Source of the DNA: Tretioscincus oriximinensis
Taxonomy: Eukaryota; Chordata; Lepidosauria; Squamata; Gymnophthalmidae
DNA length: 64,000 bases
NCBI GenBank assembly: GCA_022410635.1
Contig: JAJVDF010000163.1
Location: 1,608,222 to 1,672,221 of the forward strand
Direction of reading: 5' to 3'
This document shows, piece after piece, positions 57,945 to 64,000 of the stretch. A program made the translations under genes and the position numbers. The notes under the pieces were generated by a model. That model was not told the DNA's origin, did not search any database, and saw only the letters and a list, made by a program, of their open reading frames with translations. Each line of letters opens with the position of its first letter. Within the stretch, counting starts at the first letter, position 1.

Positions 57945-58175
57945 GCCAGTCTGGTCTAATGGTTTAAAGTGTCAGACTCTTATCAGGAAGTTTCCCAGTT
58001 CGATTGTGCAAAATCCACAAAAACAGTTGGGTGGATTAGTCATAGTTCTTCAGAGCTCTCTCAGCCCCATCTACTTCACAAGGTGTCTGTTGTGAAGAGA
58101 AGAACAGCTAAGATAATGTAAGCCACTTTGATTCTCTTTGGGTTGAGAAAAGTGGGATTTCAGTGATTTTCTGAA
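57945..58175 (+). repeat. Sauria-type tRNA SINE
   Basis: 'agccagtctggtctaatggt', 'tttcccagttcgattgtgca', 'ctctcagccccatctacttc' and 'taagccactttgattctctt'. Confidence 0.75.
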
Positions 58176-58689
58176 TGAGTACAGCAAATTGGGGATACAG
58201 CAGGAGTCTCTTGCAGAGTTTGGAGGTCACCCCTGAGAGGGTCCCAACTTCTTCATTGCTCAGAGAGGTGCAATAACTAGGAGAATCTTATCTGCATATC
58301 ACAAGGTACAGGCAGGTCAGGATTTTTTAAAGATAAAGGGGAAGACTCCCACACATACACATTTTCTCAAAGCACCCCTGGTCCTGCCTAATCCCCCACA
58401 GGCCCTCTTTGCTCCATTCCTCTGAACTGTTCTCATTGCTGACATAGTCTGAATGCTTTCAAAACCCACACAGTCATGCTGCAGAGACATGCATTAGACC
58501 ATGGGCCTTGGGCTACTCTGGATGGCTACGAAGGCAAATACAGGGCAGGAGGGAAAGGCTGGTCGTGCGGTTACAGTCCTGCTGCATCAGGAACCTGCAT
58601 GTGTTCAAGGAAGACAGTTTACAGACCATGTGGGAGAATTCGAAGATGGAACCTTATTAGTCTGGATTCAGAATTTCCAACAATGGTAG

Positions 58690-58870
58690 ACTGTGGAGAC
58701 TAAAAAAACAGGCAACGTGAGCTTTCATAGGCAAGTCTGCTTCTTCCAATGCGATGGTGTGAACAACTGTAGGGGAGGCATTTATTGCAAGCCAGATGCC
58801 TGAATAGCAATTGAAATGCAAGTAAATGCAAAAATGATGAGTCAGTTACACTATTATATGTTGATTATTC
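58690..58870. repeat. MITE-like repeat family A, diverged copy joined to CR1
   Basis: 'aaacaggcaacgtgagctttc' through 'atgatgagtcagttacacta', duplicated at 5.9-6.06 kb with the same neighbour. Confidence 0.5.
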
Positions 58871-58889
58871 CTATCCTATTTCTGCAATA

Positions 58890-59825
58890 CAATGCAAGGT
58901 CCTACATTTGGGCAAGAAAAATGAAAATAGCACATATAGAATTAGAGGAATATGTCTAAGCAGCAGCACAGGTGAAAAGGTCCTGGATGTATTGGTAGAT
59001 ACTAAAAATGAGACATCAGTGCAAAGCTGCTGCAAAAAAAGGCAGACACAATCCTGGGGTATATTAAGAGCAGCATAGACTCTCCATCACATGAAGTAAC
59101 TGTTCTTCTCACAGTACTCTAGTCCACACCTAGAGATCAGTATTCAACTCAAGGTTCGTCTGTCATCACCATTGTATTCTTCTTAAAGATCTTTGAAGAC
59201 GCACCTCTTCAACCTGGCCTTTGGATGAAGAAATGCTGTTTTCCCTTTCCCCCCTCCACCTTCAGGTATTGTTTGTTACCGTTTTAAAATGTTACTTTTT
59301 TACTGTTTTATTATTGGCTGCCCTGAGACCTTTGGGTACGGGGCGGGGTATAAGTACAAACAAGCAAGCAAGCGAACCAGAGCAAATTCAAAATAAAGTT
59401 ACAAGGATGGTGAGTGGTCTAGAACCCATGAAGTCCTATGAGGAAGGGTTAAAGGATGTTTCGTCTGCAAGCAGACTTCAGAAGAGACCAAATAGCTGTC
59501 TACAAATAGGTCTGAAGGGCTTTTCACAGAGCAAAGGGTCAACTTTGTTCTCATTGGCACGTGGAAGAACTAGGAACACTGGGATGAAATTGCAAGGACG
59601 TAGATTTAGATTAGAGATCAGAAAAAAACCTTTCTGATAGGAAGTGTGATAATAAAGCAGTGGACTAGGAGGTTGCCACAGGTGGAATTGAGTTCCCTTT
59701 CACTGGAATTATTCAAACAGAGGCTGGGCAGACATCCGTCTGGGTTGGTTTAGTGACTCCTGCATTGTGCAGGAAACTGGACTCCATGACTGAAGGTCCT
59801 TTCCAGCTCTATGATTCTATGATTT
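58890..59825 (+). repeat. CR1-type LINE interrupted by an L2 tail
   Basis: CR1 from 'gcaaggtcctacatttgggc' to about 59150 resumes at about 59385 ('caaattcaaaataaagttac') and ends 'ccagctctatgattctatga'. The 59152-59384 interval is an L2 3' end ('ttgaagacgcacctcttcaa' to 'gggtacggggcggggtataa'). Confidence 0.75.
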
Positions 59826-60060
59826 CAAAGAAATAGCCGTGTACGTCTTTGTCCAGAAAGTCCAGCAATGGTGGAGTGGGGGGCTTGTAGCTCTGAGAGA
59901 GTAACAGGAGAAAGGCAGGTGGCAGGAGCTTTCGCAGACACATTTACTTCTTCAGATGCTAGGAGACCAATGACAAGGACAGGCGCTTATAGAAAATGTC
60001 ATTAAGCGTGCCTACGGGAACACAGCTACATGTTATAACACCAGTTTGCACCCCAATCTC
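59825..60060. repeat. MITE-like repeat family A copy
   Basis: 'tcaaagaaatagccgtgtac', 'agtaacaggagaaaggcagg' and 'aggagctttcgcagacacat'. Confidence 0.6.
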
Positions 60061-60084
60061 TTGAGGGCTTTCTTGGAATATTCT

Positions 60085-60410
60085 TCTCTCCACCTTCGTG
60101 CACCTTGAAAAACTGAGAAGAGACCTGATTGCTGCCTACAAGTATCTGAAGGGCTGTCACAGAGCAGGGGGATCAGTGTTATTCTTATTGGTGCATAGAA
60201 GGAAGAACTAGAAGCAGAAAAAGACTTTTTGAAGTAACGGTAATCAACCAGTGGAAGAAGCTGCCATAGAATGTGAGGAGTTCCCCTTCCCTGGAACTGT
60301 TCAAACAGAGGCTGGGCAGCCCCCTGTCCGAGAAGCTTTAGTGAATCCTGCATTGAGCAGGCGGTTGAATCCCATGATCCTGGAGGTCCCTTCAAATCTA
60401 CGATTCTTTA
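60085..60410 (+). repeat. CR1-type LINE fragment
   Basis: 'gagaagagacctgattgctg' through 'gttcaaacagaggctgggca' to 'ggtcccttcaaatctacgat'. Confidence 0.7.
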
Positions 60411-60439
60411 GATTGCAACATTTTTGCTTACTTTACACT

Positions 60440-60875
60440 TAAAAATAGAGAAAAAGTATTTTTTCCATCACACAACACTAGGACCAGAGGGCCCTCCTTG
60501 AAACTGATGGGCAGAAAAGTGAGGACAAAGGAAAGTATTTTTTCACCCATAGGGTCATCAGCCTGTGGTATTGACTTCCTGGAGAGGGGGTGGAAGCTAA
60601 CAGCTTGGATAGCTTCAAGACAGGATTAGACAGGTTTATGGACAACAGGGGTATAAATGGGTCCTAGGAAGGATGTCTGGATGCTGCCTCCAGGATGGAG
60701 CAACAGGCAGGACTCCTAAAATACCATTTGCAGGGAGTCATGAACAGGGGCATATTTTGCTTTCCTCTGTTCAGGCTGCCCAGGTGCATCTGGTGGGCCT
60801 CTGTGTGGGACAGAAGGCTGGACTAGGTGGGCTCCGGCCTGATCCAGGATGGCTCTTCTTATGTTCTTATACTTT
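60440..60875 (+). repeat. CR1-like LINE tail
   Basis: 'tccatcacacaacactagga', 'gtctggatgctgcctccagg' and 'ggatggctcttcttatgttc'. Confidence 0.75.
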
Positions 60876-61401
60876 CTTTCCCCAGAAAATCTCTTGCAAA
60901 CCTATTACACTGCAATTCACCACCACATTCTTCTATAAGATGGTGTGTTTCTTCTCCTTTCCCCCGCTGTGAAAACCAGTGCCCTAGGGAACTGTACTGC
61001 CCTACCCACCACTCTCTCCCATTGGTATCACTCTATAGTCATGCAGCTCAGAGACAGACCAACTGCTATCTTCATCTCAGTATTCCTCAGTGGGCGGCAC
61101 AGGCCTGCAGGCATCAAGCACAGCCATCCACGATCTTTCCAACACAAAGGGCCATTGAAAGATGGGGCCTGGCATCGCTCCAGGGCCGCCTGCCACTTGC
61201 CAGGAGCACATCAGACGATAGCCTCACTGCCCACCAGGCAGGTTCCAGGAGGACGGGAGCCAAGCTGTAAGAGGGTGTTGAAGGAGATCTTCTATGGAAG
61301 CCTTACAGGTGTGGCCAGGTCTGGGCAGAGACAGTTCAGTTTCTCACCTGTTTGACTTCCGAGCCTTTTGGACCGTGGCTGTTTGCTCTCAGTAGCTCTT
61401 A

Positions 61402-62037
61402 GGCCGAGTTCTCACAAGGGAAGAAAAAGGGGAAGAAAGAGAGAAGTGCAATAGGGATTCTCATCGCTGTGGCTCAGGGGAGGCATGAATGGCTTCGTTT
61501 CTAAGGAGACGGTCTCTCATCTGGGAGGTGCACAGCTGACTGACTGCACAGCTGGAGGTCCGGTCTGTGGGGTCTTCTGGGAAAGGCACGAGACCGGCCT
61601 AGAGGCTGGAGTTCAGGACAGCAGATCTCCTCTTTTTTCTTAGAGCTGATCGGAATGCTGCGATCAGCTGACCAGTTGTTCACTGCCTTCCAGTCAGCTA
61701 CAGAAAAAAGGTGAGAGGCAGGAGATCTGCTTAGATCTCTTGCTGCCATGGGTCCCAGCCTTTGGAGAATCTCCTACTTTATCCAGAAGGCCCGCAAAGA
61801 CCAGACCTCCAGTCTGAACTCTCGTCGGGCACACAGCAAAATTGTTGCCAAAGTGCACTTAACGCGAATTGCATTAAACTGCAATGGATTTCTGAGGAAA
61901 CTGCTCAGAAAATGCATTGCTGTGCAGACTGAGCATAGCCAATGTGTTTTCCAATTGGACTACATGGAAAACACACGTGGGCAACTCAGATCCAAACAGT
62001 TTTCACTCCCATGTTTTCCCCTCGTGAGAACTCAGCC
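61402..62037. mobile_element. PIF/Harbinger-like non-autonomous transposon
   Basis: Left GGCCGAGTTCTCACAAGGG, right (reversed) GGCTGAGTTCTCACGAGGGG, flanked on both sides by TTA (61399-61401 and 62038-62040). A 3-bp TWA duplication with GG-starting ends is the Harbinger hallmark. The 636-bp interior has no transposase ORF. Confidence 0.65.
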
Positions 62038-62126
62038 TTAGTGATTCTGAGCCACTGACTAAAAAGAAGTGGTATCTGGCCAAGGTGAGAGCAGCTCATA
62101 GCTCCTCCCCATTCTGAAAGTAGGTC

Positions 62127-62690
62127 TTGGCCTCCTTTGGTGCCCATGTGCTGACTGCAAGGAAGTCAGAGAACCAACTTCAGCAGGAGGAAGGTGTCTG
62201 TTCTGGCTCCAGTCATTTGCACCAGGCACCATCGCCAGCAGTGATGCCAATGATGGAGGAAGGGGCAAGAGATGATTATCCCAGGTGCAAAATCCTTAGG
62301 GGAACAAAGTTTGAAAACAAAAATAGAAAGAACATAATAGTAATAATCTGTTCCTTAATACTATGCATTGTCACAAGCAGACTTCTGTCCTACATTACCA
62401 GTGTAAACACCAGTCAATCAAGTATAAGTGACCTCATTGGTCCTAACTGGATCATTGAGGTCATTGGTCCAAACTGGACTAATGAGGTGGTTTACAATGC
62501 TCCTGGCCTGGCCTGCCGCCACTGCACCCATGTGCCATGTTCTAATATTCTGGCCATGAGGGATCAAAGCCAGGCTAAGCCTGGCGGCACAACCTACCAG
62601 TACAATGGGTGCAGGGAACCTGACAATGCGTATTGTCCTCAAGGATTTGGAAGAATTCTGTCACTAGCAGCTTCTGTCACTAGCAGCTAA
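62127..62690 (+). CDS. Unassigned 187-codon open reading frame
   Basis: Open from ATG at 62127 to TAA at 62688-62690. It contains one likely membrane helix (NIIVIICSLILCIVTSRLL), an in-frame tandem duplication of nine codons (GPNWIIEVI then GPNWTNEVV; DNA units 62434-62460 and 62461-62487) and a cysteine-rich C-terminal half (ACRHCTHVPC, CREPDNAYC). AATAAA follows near 62754. I do not recognise the protein and see no splice context. It could be a transposon or retroelement gene, a PLLP-intron gene, or chance. Confidence 0.25.
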   Translation: MASFGAHVLTARKSENQLQQEEGVCSGSSHLHQAPSPAVMPMMEEGARDDYPRCKILRGTKFENKNRKNIIVIICSLILCIVTSRLLSYITSVNTSQSSISDLIGPNWIIEVIGPNWTNEVVYNAPGLACRHCTHVPCSNILAMRDQSQAKPGGTTYQYNGCREPDNAYCPQGFGRILSLAASVTSS

Positions 62691-62844
62691 ACAGCCAACA
62701 CAGTCATTTTCATGATGATGGAATCTTTAATTGCAGTCACAGATTACTGTTAATAAAACACAGACAATCTAAGGTCTGCCATTGGTCTATAAGGACCAAT
62801 GACAAGGCTTGGAACTTTAGATTTTGTGCAGTCACAGATTATTT

Positions 62845-62980
62845 ATTTATACTTATATCCCGTCCTATACCCGAAGGTCTCAGGGTGGCCTACCATAGGG
62901 TGGCTCACATAGCTTTTGTTGCTTTGTCCACAACAGACACCCTGTGGAGTAGGTGGGGCTGAGAGAGTTCAAAGAACTAT
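62845..62980 (-). repeat. L2 tail and SINE fragment, antisense
   Basis: 'tatttatacttatatcccgt' and 'acccgaaggtctcagggtgg' (L2 tail), then 'cacaacagacaccctgtgga' (SINE). Confidence 0.65.
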
Positions 62981-63184
62981 TAAGTTCATCAGTGAACATG
63001 TAATTTTTATGGCTGTACTTGAGATGCTCTGGAACAACTGTGCCCTCCTGTGTGAGGAAGGATGCTGAAGCAGGTGGACTGTGGCCTGATTTGGAATGTT
63101 GGACCCTTTTGGGTCCTTAAATCCTCAGATCCAAAGCTAACATACATCTTTCTTGGTTTTCCTTATTATACTGTACATTCACTT

Positions 63185-63290
63185 ATCACTAAGTGTAGTG
63201 GTTTGAGTGTGGGACTCGTACCTGGTAGTCTCCCGGTTCGATTCCCCACTCCTCCACGAAAGCCAGTTGGGTGACCTTGGGCCAATCTAG
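63185..63290 (+). repeat. Sauria-type tRNA SINE head
   Basis: 'ctaagtgtagtggtttgagt', 'agtctcccggttcgattccc' and 'gtgaccttgggccaa'; it is cut off by a family A repeat. Confidence 0.7.
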
Positions 63291-63415
63291 CAAGGAGATC
63301 TTGGAGCACTTTAAAGACTAACAAGAGAGAAGGTAGGTTATACGAGATTTGCGCATGCCGTCTGTCCTATCCTTTCAAGATCTCTTTGCTAGATTTTCTG
63401 GCTAGAACTTAGGCA
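63283..63415. repeat. MITE-like repeat family A copy
   Basis: 'ctagcaaggagatcttggag', 'gactaacaagagagaaggta' and the mirrored 'gatctctttgctagattttc'. Confidence 0.6.
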
Positions 63416-63429
63416 TCTATTTTACTTAT

Positions 63430-64000
63430 TTAACATATTTAGAACATAAGAACACAAGAAGAGCCATACTGGATCACCATCAAGTCCAGCCTTCTGTCCC
63501 ACACAGAGGCCCACCAGATGCACCTGGGCAGTCCGAACAGAGGAAAGCAAAATATGCTCCTGTTCATGACTCCCTGCAAATGGTATTTCAGGAGCAGCAA
63601 CCAGACGTCCATCCCAGGACCCATTGATACCCTTGGTGTCCATAAACCTGTCTAGTCCTGTCTTGAAGCTATCCAAGCTGTTAGCTACCACTACCTCTTC
63701 AGAAAGTAAATTCCACAGGCCGATGACCCTCTGGGTGAAAAAATACTTTCCTTTGTCTGTTTTCACTTTTCTACCCAACAGTTTTAAGGAGTGTCCTCTG
63801 GTCCTTGTGTTGTGTGAGAGAGAAAACATTTTTCTCTATTCACCCTGTCCATCCCATGCATGATTTTGTACACTTCAATCAGATCCCCTCTCAAAGTCAC
63901 CTTTTGAGGCTGAAGAGGCCCAGACGTTGCAGCCTGACTTCATAAGGGATTTTGCTCCAGACCTTTGATCATTTTTGTTGCCCTTTTCTGCACCTTTTCC
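63430..64000 (-). repeat. CR1-like LINE fragment, antisense (runs off the window)
   Basis: Begins 'gaacataagaacacaagaag' and continues through 'gaggctgaagaggcccagac' to the right edge. Confidence 0.75.

Noticed and set aside
41259..64000. Search for PLLP exon 1
   Set aside because: No minus-strand segment encodes a MARVEL N terminus with an in-phase donor, and no CpG island lies here apart from the hAT-like element.

Overview
This is a vertebrate nuclear window with three spliced protein genes among dense interspersed repeats. It most likely comes from a squamate reptile (lizard or snake). The evidence is: tRNA-headed SINEs with a BovB-like tail (ending in 'cccagttcttc' plus a CTT run), which I recognise as the Sauria/Squam1 type; many L2 and CR1 LINE fragments; and the amniote gene order RSPRY1 - ARL2BP - PLLP, seen in human 16q13. 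The species cannot be fixed from the sequence. Scattered single Ns and two N runs (about 3434-3460 and 31232-31295) point to a draft assembly.

Layout. RSPRY1 (+) enters from the left edge, with eleven 3' exons from 64 to a stop at 14606 and a 3' UTR to about 15.76 kb. ARL2BP (+) begins in a CpG island (about 17.86-19.34 kb), starts at 19285, has six coding exons and stops at 26990. PLLP (-) converges on it: exons 4, 3 and 2 lie at 29045-29164, 33680-33802 and 41085-41258. Everything from 41.26 kb to the right edge is PLLP intron 1, and exon 1 lies outside the window. The ARL2BP and PLLP stop codons are about 2.05 kb apart, tail to tail.

Functions. RSPRY1 is a RING and SPRY protein (probable E3 ubiquitin ligase). 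ARL2BP is the effector/partner of the ARL2 and ARL3 GTPases at centrosome, cilium and mitochondria. PLLP is a four-helix MARVEL protein of myelin and epithelial apical membranes. They are neighbours by conserved synteny, not a pathway.

Repeats. Most of the remaining sequence is L2 and CR1 LINE fragments, two decayed L1 ORF2 pieces, at least two SINE types, and DNA-transposon relics. Several of the relics have readable ends: two hAT-like elements with near 8-bp duplications, a Tc1-like hairpin, a TTA-flanked Harbinger-like element, and a 1.45-kb element with about 420-bp inverted repeats and a TTTC duplication. Two related solo LTRs each have a perfect 6-bp target duplication. No CRISPR array, bacterial operon, rRNA or functional tRNA was seen.

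Most noteworthy: the long-inverted-repeat transposon in the last ARL2BP intron; a SINE 3' end immediately upstream of the ARL2BP start codon that supplies a pyrimidine tract and possible splice acceptor; the paired solo LTRs; and an unassigned 187-codon ORF near 62.1-62.7 kb. I found no sequence that clearly encodes an undescribed system.
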